Shown: in pieces, positions 26,980 to 35,357 of the stretch
Layout: every line of letters begins with the position of its first letter
How positions within the stretch are numbered: position 1 is the stretch's first letter
Source of the DNA: Hydrogenophaga flava NBRC 102514
GTDB lineage: Bacteria; Pseudomonadota; Gammaproteobacteria; Burkholderiales; Burkholderiaceae_C
Reading direction: 5' to 3'
DNA: 64,000 nt
Assembly: GCF_001571145.1 (NCBI RefSeq)
Contig: NZ_BCTF01000010.1
Coordinates: 62,001-126,000 of the forward strand
The notes under the pieces: generated by a model
The model's input: the letters and a program-made list of their open reading frames with translations, nothing else
Databases searched by the model: none
What the model was told of the DNA's origin: nothing
Made by a program: the position numbers and the translations under genes

Positions 26980-28413
26980 TCAGTACCGATAGGTGTCCGG
27001 CTTGTACGGGCCGTTCTTCGGCACGCCGATGTAGGCGGCCTGCTCGTCGCTCAGCTCGGTCAGCATGGCGCCGACCTTTTTCAGGTGCAGGCGTGCGACC
27101 TTCTCGTCCAGGTGCTTGGGCAGCACATAGACCTTGCCCACGTCGTAGCCCTCGGGGTGGGTGAACAGCTCGATCTGCGCGATGGTCTGGTTGGCAAACG
27201 AGTTGGACATCACGAAGCTGGGGTGGCCCGTGCCGCAACCCAGGTTCACCAGACGGCCCTTGGCCAGCAGGATGATGCGCTTGCCGTCCGGGAAGATCAC
27301 GTGATCGACCTGAGGCTTGATCTCTTCCCACTGGCACTTCTCTTCCAGCTTGGCGACCTGGATCTCGTTGTCGAAGTGGCCGATGTTGCAGACAATGGAC
27401 TGGTCCTTCATCGCGGCCATGTGCTCGTAGGTGATCACGTCGCGGTTGCCGGTGGTGGTCACGAAGATGTCGGCCTTGTCGGCCGCCCATTCCATGGTGA
27501 CGACCTTGAAACCTTCCATCGCGGCCTGCAGGGCGTTGATGGGGTCGATCTCGGTCACCCACACCTGGGCGCTCAGGGCGCGCAGGGCCTGGGCCGAGCC
27601 CTTGCCCACGTCACCGTAACCGGCCACCACAGCGACCTTGCCGGCGATCATCACGTCGGTGGCGCGCTTGATGCCGTCCACCAGCGATTCGCGGCAGCCG
27701 TACAGGTTGTCGAACTTGGACTTGGTCACCGAGTCGTTCACGTTGATGGCACGGAACATCAGCGTGCCCTTGGCCGACATTTCCTTGAGGCGGTGCACCC
27801 CGGTGGTGGTCTCTTCGGTCACGCCCAGGATCTGCGCGCTCTTGCGGCTGTACCAGGTGCCGTCCTCGGCCAGCTTGGCCTTGATGGCGGCGAACAGGAT
27901 GCGCTCTTCCTCGCTGCCGGGGTTGGCCAGCACCGACAGGTCCTTCTCGGCGCGCTTGCCCAGGTGCATCAGCAGCGTGGCGTCACCGCCGTCGTCCAGG
28001 ATCATGTTCGGGCCTTCGCCTTCGCTGCCCTTGGGGCCGAAGTCGAAGATGCGGTGGGTGTAGTCCCAGTAGTCGACCAGGGTCTCGCCCTTGACGGCAA
28101 ACACCGGCGTACCGGCGGCGGCGATGGCGGCAGCGGCGTGGTCCTGGGTGGAGAAGATGTTGCACGAAGCCCAGCGCACGTCGGCGCCCAGGGCCTTGAG
28201 GGTCTCGATCAGCACCGCTGTCTGGATGGTCATGTGCAGCGAGCCGGTGATGCGCGCGCCCTTGAGCGGTTGCGCCTTGGCGAACTCTTCGCGGATGGCC
28301 ATCAGGCCAGGCATCTCGGTTTCGGCGATGCGGATTTCTTTGCGGCCCCAGTCGGCCAGGCCGATGTCGGCGATGACGCAGTCGGTGGCGACGGCGGGAA
28401 TGCGTGCGTTCAT
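26980..28413 (-). CDS. ahcY: Adenosylhomocysteinase (S-adenosylhomocysteine hydrolase)
   Basis: 477 residues. NAD-dependent enzyme splitting SAH to adenosine and homocysteine, clearing the product of methyltransferases. Signature segments: [16 protein letters not shown], NAcontaining [20 protein letters not shown], the NAD-binding [17 protein letters not shown], and the C-terminal [10 protein letters not shown] with the lysine and tyrosine that close the NAD pocket. ATG 28413 is preceded by ATGGAGCG. Controlled by the upstream riboswitch; downstream tlyA and metF. Confidence 0.97.
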   Translation of the reverse strand: MNARIPAVATDCVIADIGLADWGRKEIRIAETEMPGLMAIREEFAKAQPLKGARITGSLHMTIQTAVLIETLKALGADVRWASCNIFSTQDHAAAAIAAAGTPVFAVKGETLVDYWDYTHRIFDFGPKGSEGEGPNMILDDGGDATLLMHLGKRAEKDLSVLANPGSEEERILFAAIKAKLAEDGTWYSRKSAQILGVTEETTTGVHRLKEMSAKGTLMFRAINVNDSVTKSKFDNLYGCRESLVDGIKRATDVMIAGKVAVVAGYGDVGKGSAQALRALSAQVWVTEIDPINALQAAMEGFKVVTMEWAADKADIFVTTTGNRDVITYEHMAAMKDQSIVCNIGHFDNEIQVAKLEEKCQWEEIKPQVDHVIFPDGKRIILLAKGRLVNLGCGTGHPSFVMSNSFANQTIAQIELFTHPEGYDVGKVYVLPKHLDEKVARLHLKKVGAMLTELSDEQAAYIGVPKNGPYKPDTYRY

Positions 28414-28457
28414 GGTTCGCTCCATTGAAGGTTGATGAACCACTTCACGGGCGACAA

Positions 28458-28478
28458 GAGGGCAAAAAAAAGCCCATC
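28458..28478 (-). promoter_or_regulatory. Possible expression platform between SAH aptamer and ahcY
   Basis: GGGC, a run of nine T and GCCC can form a weak hairpin or a U-rich pause site between the aptamer and the ribosome site. It may be the switching element, though the pairing is too short to be sure. Confidence 0.3.
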
Positions 28479-28493
28479 GCACCGCAGAAGTGG

Positions 28494-28572
28494 ATGAGCG
28501 TCGTTGCATGGATGTCCGAGCCTCACGAACCGCGCCGACCGGGGGTCGGGGGTGCGCTGCAACGCTCCTCGG
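28494..28572 (-). promoter_or_regulatory. S-adenosylhomocysteine (SAH) riboswitch
   Basis: The minus-strand leader of ahcY carries the conserved SAH aptamer pieces in order: CCGAGGAGCGTTGC, a GC-rich variable stem, GAGGCTCGG, then GCAACGACGCTC. CCGAG pairs with CTCGG (P1), and GAGCGTTGC pairs with GCAAC-GA-CGCTC (P4, pseudoknotted). This class is known in betaproteobacteria before ahcY and turns the gene on when SAH builds up. It ends 80 bases before the ahcY start. Confidence 0.92.
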
Positions 28573-28631
28573 ATGGCCGCAATTCTACCGCAGGCGCCGA
28601 TTTTGGGCATCTGCGAAACTGGCGGGCCTTT

Positions 28632-29444
28632 ATGACCCATTCCCTGCTTTCCGACTGGCCGCTGGCCGAGCGCGCGCGCATTCACGGCGTGCTGACCGAC
28701 ATCGACGACACCCTGACCACCGACGGCGCCATCACGCCCGACGCGCTGGCCGCGCTGGCGGCCCTGCGCGCCGCGGGCCTGCCGGTGTTCGCCATCACCG
28801 GGCGGCCCGCGGGCTGGAGCGAGCCGTTTGCACTGGCCTGGCCGGTGGACGCCATCGTGGCGGAGAACGGTGCGGTGGCGCTCTGGCGCGGCGCCGACGG
28901 TTCGCTGCAGAAGGACTGGCTGCAGGACGAGGCCACCCGCAGCGCCAACTTCGCCCGCCTGCAGGCGGTGGCGCAGCGGGTGCTGGCCGAGCTGCCGCAC
29001 GCCCGCCTGTCCCAGGACAGCCCGGGGCGCGAGACCGACATCGCCATCGACCACAGCGAGTTCGCCCAACTGCACGAGGTCGACATCCAGCGCGTGGTGG
29101 CGCTGATGCGCGAAGGCGGCCTGAACGCCACCGTCAGCTCCATCCACATCAACGGCTGGATCGGCGAGCACCACAAGCTCGAAGGCGCGCGCTGGATCGT
29201 GCGCCAGCGGCTGGGCCGCGCCCTCGACGCCGAACTCGACCGCTGGGTCTATGTCGGCGACTCGACCAACGACGCGCTCATGTTCGGCCACTTCCCGCAC
29301 AGCGTGGGCGTGGCCAACGTCGCGCGCTTCTGGGACAAGCTGGCGCAGCGTCCGCGCTATGTGACTCAGTGCGAACGCGGCGCCGGCTTTGCCGAGGTGG
29401 CCCACACGCTACTGTTGGCGCGCCAGGAAGGCGCCGGCGCATGA
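28632..29444 (+). CDS. HAD-superfamily phosphatase (Cof/SPP-like)
   Basis: 270 residues. HAD motif I DIDDTLTTDG with the nucleophile Asp, motif II region FAITGRPAGW and motif IV GDSTNDALMF are all present, with a C2-type cap between. This subgroup includes sugar phosphatases such as mannosyl-3-phosphoglycerate and sucrose phosphatases; the substrate is not decided. ATG 28632 gives the conserved N-terminus; the frame extends upstream into the riboswitch region without homology. ATGA overlap with the MFS gene. Confidence 0.85.
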   Translation: MTHSLLSDWPLAERARIHGVLTDIDDTLTTDGAITPDALAALAALRAAGLPVFAITGRPAGWSEPFALAWPVDAIVAENGAVALWRGADGSLQKDWLQDEATRSANFARLQAVAQRVLAELPHARLSQDSPGRETDIAIDHSEFAQLHEVDIQRVVALMREGGLNATVSSIHINGWIGEHHKLEGARWIVRQRLGRALDAELDRWVYVGDSTNDALMFGHFPHSVGVANVARFWDKLAQRPRYVTQCERGAGFAEVAHTLLLARQEGAGA

Positions 29445-30694
29445 GCGGCCCGCTGCAGCCACCGCTGTCCACAGCCTCAACGACCGCGCCACCCGCGCTG
29501 GCCCGTCGAGGGCTCTGGGCCATCTTCGTCGCCACCTTCTGCGAACTGGTGGGCTACTTCATGCTCATGCCCTGGCTGCTGCTGCAGCTCAAGGACGGCG
29601 GCGAGTCCACCGCGCTGGCGGGGCTGTTCGCGGCCAGCGGCTGGGTGGGCGTGTTCTTCATGACACCGTTCGCCTCGGCCATCACCCAGCGACTGGGCCG
29701 GCGGCCCACGCTGTGGCTGTCGGCGCTCATACCCGTGGTCTCCACCACCGGCTTCCTGCTCACCGACGCCCTGCCGGTCTGGTTCGCCTGCGAGTTCATC
29801 GCCGGCGCCGCCTCCGGCCTGCGCTGGGTGCTGGCCGAGGCGGTGGTGGCCGAGTTCGCGCCACCCCATCAGCGAGGGCGCATGGTGGGTCTGTTCGAGA
29901 CCATGGTCGGCACCACCTTCGTGATCGGCCCGGCCTTGCTCGCGCTGGTGGGCCCCACCAGCCCGGTGGCGCTGTGGATCGTGCTGGGCTTTCTGGTGCT
30001 GGGCCTGCTGGGCAGCTTCTGGATTCCGCGCCTGCCACCAGCTGCCGACGCGCACGAGGCGCGCGTGGGCCTGCACGGTGTCTGGCACGCGCTGCGCGCG
30101 CACCCGCTGATCATGACGGTCGGCTTCGTCGGTGGCTTCTTCGAAAGCGGCCTGACCTCCATCCTGCCGCTCTACGGTCTGGCGCTGGGCATGGGGGCGG
30201 CAGCGGCGGCGCTGCTGGTGTCGGCCAGCGGCCTGGGCAGCGCGCTGATGATGCTGCCCGCCGGCATGGCGGCCGACCGGCCCTCGCTGCAGCAGCGCCA
30301 CGGCGGCGAACACGGCGCCCGGGCGCTGATCCTGCATGGCTGCGCCCTGATCACCCTGCTGGCCACCGTGCTGATCCCCTTCGTGGCCGGCGCCCCCTGG
30401 CTGGCGGCGGCGGTGGCCTTCGTCTGGGGCGGCGCGGGCGGCAGCCTGTACACGCTTGCCATGATCGACATCGGCTCGCGCGAAGAAGGCATCACCCTGG
30501 TCAACAGCACCGCCGTGCTGGTGCTGTCGTACACGCTGGGCGGCGTGCTGGCGCCCGCGCTGGGCGCTGCCATGCTGGACTGGGCGCCGGTGATCGGCTT
30601 CCCGGCGCTGCTGCTGGCCGTGGCCGGGCCCGGCTGGTGGCTGCTGCGGCGCGAGCACCGCCGCCTGCGTTCAAGGCGCCGCGGCGGCGCCTGA
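29441..30694 (+). CDS. MFS transporter
   Basis: 417 residues with about 12 predicted transmembrane segments (GLWAIFVATFCELVGYFMLM, LWIVLGFLVLGLLGSFWI and others), loop TQRLGRRPTLWLS after helix 2 as in the major facilitator superfamily, and a central cytoplasmic loop. Likely a drug or metabolite efflux or uptake carrier in the inner membrane; substrate not predictable. Start overlaps the HAD phosphatase stop; the 3' end overlaps the convergent YeeE gene by 24 bases. Confidence 0.87.
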   Translation: MSGPLQPPLSTASTTAPPALARRGLWAIFVATFCELVGYFMLMPWLLLQLKDGGESTALAGLFAASGWVGVFFMTPFASAITQRLGRRPTLWLSALIPVVSTTGFLLTDALPVWFACEFIAGAASGLRWVLAEAVVAEFAPPHQRGRMVGLFETMVGTTFVIGPALLALVGPTSPVALWIVLGFLVLGLLGSFWIPRLPPAADAHEARVGLHGVWHALRAHPLIMTVGFVGGFFESGLTSILPLYGLALGMGAAAAALLVSASGLGSALMMLPAGMAADRPSLQQRHGGEHGARALILHGCALITLLATVLIPFVAGAPWLAAAVAFVWGGAGGSLYTLAMIDIGSREEGITLVNSTAVLVLSYTLGGVLAPALGAAMLDWAPVIGFPALLLAVAGPGWWLLRREHRRLRSRRRGGA

Positions 30695-31765
30695 CGGTGT
30701 CTCGGCGGGAGCGGCCGGCCGGGGACGGTCCAGCACCCGGTCGGCCAGGCCGCCGCCGACCCACATGCCCGCCAGCGTGAGCCAGGCGGTGACCGCGAAG
30801 ATGGCGCCGCCGGTCATGCCCGCGCCCACCGCGCAACCGCCGGCCAGCATGGAGCCAAAGCCCATGAGCACGGCGCCGACGATGTAGCGCGGCATGGTGT
30901 AGCCACCGCCGAAGCCTTCGAGTTTCCAGTCGCCCCCCACCAGCGCACCGATCAGCGAGCCCAGGAACACACCCGGCATCAGGCCCAGGTCGAAGTTCCA
31001 GGGCTCGTCCGGGTTGCTCAGCACGCGCATCAGCCACTCGGCCGAGGGTCCGCTGAAGGTCATGCCCTGCACCTGCACCGGTTCAAAGGAATGCGCCAGC
31101 ACCTGGTAAGTGAACAACCAGGCCAGGGCCACCGCCAGGCCGGTGCCGATGCCGCCCAGCCATTTCCATACGCCCCAGCCGCTGTAGTAAGCGAAGAAGC
31201 CCGCGGTCACCATCCACACCGAACCAAACGCCAGGCCGTCGTTCGGCCCCACGCCGACCAGGGCCAGCAGGCTGCGCGCCGGCCCGCCATCGACCACCCA
31301 CAGCCCGGCGATCGTTTCGCGCCAGGGCGCCAGCACGCCAGCCAGAGAGGCTTGCGCCGTGACCGCGAAGATCAGCCCCGACAGCAGCGCACGCAGGTTG
31401 CCGTTGGCCGAGAGCACCAGCAGGCGGCTGGCGCAGCCGCGCGTCATGACCATGCCCACACCGAAGATCAGGCCGCCGATCAGCGCGCCCGAGAGGCTGC
31501 CCCTGGATGAGAGCTGGCGCGCCGTGCCCACATCGAGCAGACCCGACACCACGAACAGCTGCACCGCCACCACCGCGGTGGAAAACGCCAGCAGCCACAC
31601 CGCGAGCTTCTCGCCGAACCGGCCGTGCCAGAACTCGATGACCGCCGCGCGCAGGCAGAACTTCGAGCGCTGCGCAAAAAAGCCGAACAGCAGCCCGCTG
31701 AGCAGGCCGCCCACCAGCAGCACACGGGGCTCTCCGTAGTGTTCGATCCAGCCGGTCCAGTCCAT
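30671..31765 (-). CDS. YeeE/YedE-family sulfur-compound transporter
   Basis: 364 residues with about nine to ten transmembrane segments and the family's cysteine motifs: QRSKFCLRAAV, MTRGCASRLLV and LAGGCAVGAGMTGG. Relatives such as TsuA import thiosulfate through a conserved cysteine path; thiosulfate import here is inference. ATG 31765 has a well-placed GGAG; an upstream ATG at 31795 would extend it by 10 residues. An FNR-like box and a matching -10 lie in front, fitting induction under low oxygen. Confidence 0.85.
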   Translation of the reverse strand: MDWTGWIEHYGEPRVLLVGGLLSGLLFGFFAQRSKFCLRAAVIEFWHGRFGEKLAVWLLAFSTAVVAVQLFVVSGLLDVGTARQLSSRGSLSGALIGGLIFGVGMVMTRGCASRLLVLSANGNLRALLSGLIFAVTAQASLAGVLAPWRETIAGLWVVDGGPARSLLALVGVGPNDGLAFGSVWMVTAGFFAYYSGWGVWKWLGGIGTGLAVALAWLFTYQVLAHSFEPVQVQGMTFSGPSAEWLMRVLSNPDEPWNFDLGLMPGVFLGSLIGALVGGDWKLEGFGGGYTMPRYIVGAVLMGFGSMLAGGCAVGAGMTGGAIFAVTAWLTLAGMWVGGGLADRVLDRPRPAAPAETPSGAAAAP

Positions 31766-31798
31766 TGCGACACTCCATTCGCACATTTGCAACAACTG

Positions 31799-31840
31799 AT
31801 ATTACGCCGACCCGGGCCACGGTGAACTGATCCAGATCAG
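31799..31840 (-). promoter_or_regulatory. FNR/Anr box and -10 of the YeeE gene
   Basis: CTGATCTGGATCAG (31840-31827) keeps the full TGAT-N4-ATCA core; a TAATAT -10 (31804-31799) is centred 32 bases downstream. This is the geometry of a class II FNR-activated promoter (site at about -41.5), with predicted start near 31792. The box overlaps the last codons of the upstream methyltransferase gene. Confidence 0.65.
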
Positions 31841-32568
31841 CGCCGACGCAAGGGCATCTGGTAGAGCCAGACCGGTTTGCCCTGGACGGTTTCGAGCCGG
31901 GCCTGGGGTTTGAAACCGGTGGCCTCGAACTCCAGGCTGGCCAGCCAGGCACCGGGCGCCAGCTCGGCGGCGGCCTTCTCCATCGCCCGCGGCATGCTCT
32001 CGGGCCGCTGGAACAGGTAGACCATGCGGTAGCCCGACCAGTCCTGTGCCCAGATGTCGGCGCGGCGCACCGACGCAAAGCGGCAGCGCAGCCGGCACAG
32101 CAGGGCCAGCGGCCAGCTCCATTCCAGGCCGTGGATCTGCGCCTTCGGATACTGGCGGTGCAGCGCAATCAGGCCGGCGCCGAGCCCACAGCCTGCGTCC
32201 ACCACCGCCGCACCATCGGGCAGCGGCACCTTCTGCGCCAGACCGTCCAGTGCGTTCTCGGGCGTGGGGAACAGCGGCGCGTCGCCCCAGCTGCCCAGCG
32301 GGTACAGGGCCAGCAACAGGCCCAGCGGCAGCAGCCAGACCCAGCCCGGCACCGCCCCTGCCGCACCGCTGGCCAGCAGCGAGAGCGGGAAGCCCGCCAG
32401 CATGAACAGGCGCCGCCAGGGCGTGCGACCGGTCCAGGCGGCCAGGCCGGCGGCCAGCAGCGCCACCACAAAGGCCGCCACCGGGCTCAACCCAACCGCG
32501 CAGAGACCGGTGAACAGCGCCCAGGCGCCCCCCCAAGTCAACAGCGCGGGAATCGGCCAGATCAGCAT
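31837..32568 (-). CDS. Membrane-bound class I SAM methyltransferase
   Basis: 243 residues. About three to four N-terminal transmembrane helices (residues roughly 5-100), then a soluble Rossmann methyltransferase domain with motif I VVDAGCGLGAGLIAL and IHGLEWSWPLALLC. Substrate unknown; the membrane anchor suggests a lipid, quinone or envelope target. ATG 32568 (MLIWPIPALL) is preferred to a start ten codons upstream. It follows the terminator of the FIST-like gene. Confidence 0.75.
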   Translation of the reverse strand: MLIWPIPALLTWGGAWALFTGLCAVGLSPVAAFVVALLAAGLAAWTGRTPWRRLFMLAGFPLSLLASGAAGAVPGWVWLLPLGLLLALYPLGSWGDAPLFPTPENALDGLAQKVPLPDGAAVVDAGCGLGAGLIALHRQYPKAQIHGLEWSWPLALLCRLRCRFASVRRADIWAQDWSGYRMVYLFQRPESMPRAMEKAAAELAPGAWLASLEFEATGFKPQARLETVQGKPVWLYQMPLRRR

Positions 32569-32597
32569 GTGGGCATTGTCACCGCTGTCTTTGCCCA

Positions 32598-32624
32598 CAA
32601 AAAAAGCCCCGACAGGGCGGGGCT
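32598..32624 (-). terminator. Intrinsic terminator after the FIST-like gene
   Basis: On the minus strand the stem AGCCCCG/CGGGGCT with a 6-base loop runs straight into a seven-T tract, 22 bases beyond the stop of the 32647-33630 gene. Confidence 0.88.
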
Positions 32625-32646
32625 CGTGTCGTGCGACATCCGGAAG

Positions 32647-33630
32647 TTACTGGATTCGCAGCACCACCAGGGTCTGGTTGAGCAACTGGTAGCCGATCTC
32701 CCCAAAGGTCACCGGCCCATACAGGTCGCCGAGGCGCTGGCCTTCCAGTCCGCCAAACAAGAAATTCAAGATGCAATTGCAGGAGAGGCTGACGCCTTCG
32801 CTCGGGTAGGCCGCCAGGCGCTCTCGGAAGCTGGCGCCGTAGTCCGCCACGGGCTTGGCGAAACGGTAATCCACGCCGGTGAACACCGGTGCATAGAGCA
32901 CCACCTTGCTGGCCGCGGCGTCCACCGACTGGATGGAGGCATTGATGTGCGCGCCGCCGAAATCGCCCACCAGTGGCAGCTTCCCGTCGGCAAGGCCCTT
33001 GGCCTGCACGTAGGCGGCCAGATTGGTCTTCTCGCCATTGATCAGACAGTCGCCCACCTCGAACGAGGTGTCGGTGAATCGCAGGGTGTCGCCATCGCCG
33101 GGCTCGAAGATATTGACGATCTCGATGGAGGCCAACTGGCTGTCCGGCAGGGCCACGTGTGCCACGACGACTCCGTCCTCGAACTTCTGCCCTGTGGTGC
33201 CCAGGTAGACCTTGGGCGTGACCTTCCCCAGCTCCGACAGGTGCACGCCCGAGACCCAGCCCACGGTAGGTTTGAGGAAGGCGTCGGCGTCGTTGACCGC
33301 CTCCTGCGCAAAGGTCTTGTGCGCCGCGCTGCCCGCGGGAACGACGGCCACCGTGAAACCGTTGTCCGGTCCATTGCCCAAAATGGACTTGAGCTGGTCC
33401 GCGCCGTAGTGCGCCAGCGTGGTCTTGCCGGGGACGGGCAAAGAGGTGACGAACACCTTGCCTTCGGTGGAAACCACGCCGCCGCAGGCGTCCATGAAGT
33501 AGGGAATGGTGCCGGCGATCCAGTTGCCAGCGGGCAGTGCATCCAGCGTGGACTCAGGGCCGGCCAGCGTGAGGGCCGCACCAGAGCGGATCAGTTCGGC
33601 CGCTTCGGCCAGGGTCATCAGACGGTTCAT
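32647..33630 (-). CDS. FIST-like conserved protein (DUF6976-type)
   Basis: 327 residues, no signal peptide or membrane helix. N-terminus MNRLMTLAEAAELIRSGAAL, central FEVGDCLINGEKTNLAAYVQ, and a C-terminus with LSCNCILNFLFGGLEG (Cys284, Cys286) then VTFGEIGYQLLNQTLVVL. The terminal block resembles FIST_C sensory domains, and I recall the family as DUF6976; both points need a profile search. Function unknown. ATG 33630 follows CTGAGGCA. It lies 10 bases after a 71-residue protein, behind a perfect FNR box, and ends at a strong terminator. Confidence 0.75.
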   Translation of the reverse strand: MNRLMTLAEAAELIRSGAALTLAGPESTLDALPAGNWIAGTIPYFMDACGGVVSTEGKVFVTSLPVPGKTTLAHYGADQLKSILGNGPDNGFTVAVVPAGSAAHKTFAQEAVNDADAFLKPTVGWVSGVHLSELGKVTPKVYLGTTGQKFEDGVVVAHVALPDSQLASIEIVNIFEPGDGDTLRFTDTSFEVGDCLINGEKTNLAAYVQAKGLADGKLPLVGDFGGAHINASIQSVDAAASKVVLYAPVFTGVDYRFAKPVADYGASFRERLAAYPSEGVSLSCNCILNFLFGGLEGQRLGDLYGPVTFGEIGYQLLNQTLVVLRIQ

Positions 33631-33640
33631 GTTGTGTGCC

Positions 33641-33856
33641 TCAGATGCGGTTGAGCTGATCGATTTCAGCGGAAAGGATGCGCTCCCATTTGGCGAAGAA
33701 GGACTGGATTTCGCTGGCTTTCTGGGGCATGGGATCGGTGCTTCGCTCCAGGCGTTTGACCATGAGCTGCAACGCGAGATTGGAGGTCTGGATGCGCGCA
33801 AGACCGCCACTGGCCGCACGCGACCAGCAGGGATGAGTAGGAGAAGGAATGGCCAT
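33641..33856 (-). CDS. Small basic protein of unknown function (71 residues)
   Basis: 71 residues from ATG 33856 (MAIPSPTHPCWSRAASGGLA). Basic and predicted mostly helical (QTSNLALQLMVKRLERS, SFFAKWERILSAEIDQL), with no membrane segment. I do not recognise a family. Ten bases upstream of the FIST-like gene on the same strand, and about 110 bases after a perfect FNR-type palindrome, so the pair is probably one transcription unit. The frame stays open further upstream, but those residues look non-coding. Confidence 0.6.
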   Translation of the reverse strand: MAIPSPTHPCWSRAASGGLARIQTSNLALQLMVKRLERSTDPMPQKASEIQSFFAKWERILSAEIDQLNRI

Positions 33857-33965
33857 GTTGAACTCGGAAAGGGAGGATGTAACAGCAGATGCACCCGAAA
33901 TGCCCTGCCACTCACTTGGAGTAACGACCTGTGAGAAGCCCGCTTGAGTTCGTCGTGGGCCGTTC

Positions 33966-33979
33966 TTGATCCATATCAA
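33966..33979 (-). promoter_or_regulatory. Perfect FNR/Anr consensus box
   Basis: TTGATATGGATCAA on the minus strand, an exact match to TTGAT-N4-ATCAA. It overlaps the stop of the YkgJ-like gene and lies 110 bases before the 71-residue protein. No convincing -10 stands at the class II distance, so activation may occur from another position. Confidence 0.65.
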
Positions 33980-34314
33980 GAATCTTCAGCGCGCAGGCTC
34001 GCGTCGCAGCCGATGCCGGCCGCGATCCAGCGCCTGGCCAGCCGGCGCAGCAGCGGCGCCGCCCAGCGCCCGCGCGGGCCGAGCACACCCTCAGCATCGC
34101 TGACCGCACCGCAGCGGTACAGGCCTTGCACCTCGTCCCAGCGCAGCGCATCGCAGGCGCCGTGGCGCTTGCGCGAGATCACCCGCCCCAGCGGACAGGG
34201 CTCGGCCAGGCAGCAGACACCGCAGCCGTTGCAGGGCGCGCCCTCGGGGGGCTGGGCCGGCGCGGCCGGGTGGATGTGGATGACCTGGTGCGGCACGGCC
34301 ACAGCGTAGCGCAA
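33976..34314 (-). CDS. YkgJ-family cysteine-cluster protein
   Basis: 112 residues at most. Carries the family's zinc/iron-binding cysteine cluster, CNGCGVCCLAEPCPLG, followed by HGACDAL and YRCGA. Function of the family is unsettled. The start is uncertain: TTG 34314 opens the frame, and GTG 34296 (MPHQVIHIHP) looks equally good. Divergent from the SMP-30 gene; the next FNR box overlaps its stop codon. Confidence 0.75.
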   Translation of the reverse strand: MRYAVAVPHQVIHIHPAAPAQPPEGAPCNGCGVCCLAEPCPLGRVISRKRHGACDALRWDEVQGLYRCGAVSDAEGVLGPRGRWAAPLLRRLARRWIAAGIGCDASLRAEDS

Positions 34315-34408
34315 TCACCGGCGTCGCCAAGGCGATGGTGGCGGCTTGCCTCGGCTGCGCGGCGTGTCTATGGTGCGCCTTCCACCACAACATTCAGGAG
34401 ACACCACC

Positions 34409-35311
34409 ATGGGCCTCGATCCGCGTTTTTCCGTGCTCGTCTCGGGCTACACCTTCTTTGAAAGCCCGCGCTGGCACGACGACCGCCTGTGGCTGTCGGA
34501 CTTCTACACCCACCAGATCATCCGCCTCGACGGGCAGGGCCGGGTGGAAAAAATCGCCGACGTACCGCAACAGCCCTCGGGCATGGGCTGGCTGCCCGAC
34601 GGCCGGCTGCTGGTGGTCTCGATGCGCGACCGCCAGGTGTTGCGTCGCGAGACCGACGGCCGCCTCGTCACGCACGCGGACCTGTCGGCCATCGCGGGGG
34701 GCTCGGTCAACGACATGGTGGTGGACGCTCAGGGCCGCGCCTACGTGGGCAACTTCGGTTTCGACCTGATGGGCGGTGGAACGCCGCAAACCGCCACGCT
34801 GGCGCGCGTCGACCCCGACGGTTCGGTGCACGTGGCGGCCGAAGGCCTGTACTTCCCCAACGGCAGCATGATCACGCCCGACGGCCGGACCCTGATCGTC
34901 GGAGAGACCATGGGCAACCGCATTTCGGCCTTCGACATCCGGCCCGACGGCCAGCTGGGGCCGCGCCGCGACTGGGCCGCCTGGGGTCCGCTGCCGCCCA
35001 TGACCGACGTGCCCAGCGTGCTGGGTGCGCTCAAGGCGGCGCCCGACGGCGCCACGCTGGACGCCGAGGGCGCGGTGTGGTTCGCCGACGCCGTGGGCCA
35101 CCGCGTGGTGCGCATGGCACCGGGCGGCGAGATCCTGGAGAGCATTTCGACCGGGGACCAGGGCGCCTTCGCCTGCACGCTCGGTGGCCCGGATGGCCGC
35201 ACCCTGTTCATCTGCGTGGCGCCAGACTTTCTGGAGCACGCGCGACAGGCCGCGCGCGAAGCCGCCATCTGGACCACCACCGTGAGCGTGCCGGGCGCCG
35301 GGCGCCCCTGA
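34409..35311 (+). CDS. SMP-30/gluconolactonase-like protein
   Basis: 300 residues, six-bladed beta-propeller of the SMP-30/gluconolactonase/LRE family: first blade FFESPRWHDDRLWLSDF holding the metal-binding Glu, GSVNDMVVDAQGRAYVGNFG, FPNGSMITPDGRTLIVGET and GAVWFADAVGHRVVRM. Likely a metal-dependent lactone hydrolase; the lactone is unknown. ATG 34409 follows TTCAGGAGACACC. Convergent with the long uvrA gene across a GC-rich hairpin. Confidence 0.85.
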   Translation: MGLDPRFSVLVSGYTFFESPRWHDDRLWLSDFYTHQIIRLDGQGRVEKIADVPQQPSGMGWLPDGRLLVVSMRDRQVLRRETDGRLVTHADLSAIAGGSVNDMVVDAQGRAYVGNFGFDLMGGGTPQTATLARVDPDGSVHVAAEGLYFPNGSMITPDGRTLIVGETMGNRISAFDIRPDGQLGPRRDWAAWGPLPPMTDVPSVLGALKAAPDGATLDAEGAVWFADAVGHRVVRMAPGGEILESISTGDQGAFACTLGGPDGRTLFICVAPDFLEHARQAAREAAIWTTTVSVPGAGRP

Positions 35312-35319
35312 GCCTCACC

Positions 35320-35338
35320 GCCCGCCCTGCGGGCGGGC
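35320..35338. terminator. GC hairpin between convergent SMP-30 and uvrA genes
   Basis: GCCCGCCC and GGGCGGGC form an 8-base stem with a 3-base loop. There is no T-run on either side, so termination is only probable. Confidence 0.4.
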
Positions 35339-35357
35339 TGTTCAGAGATGGGGCCGA

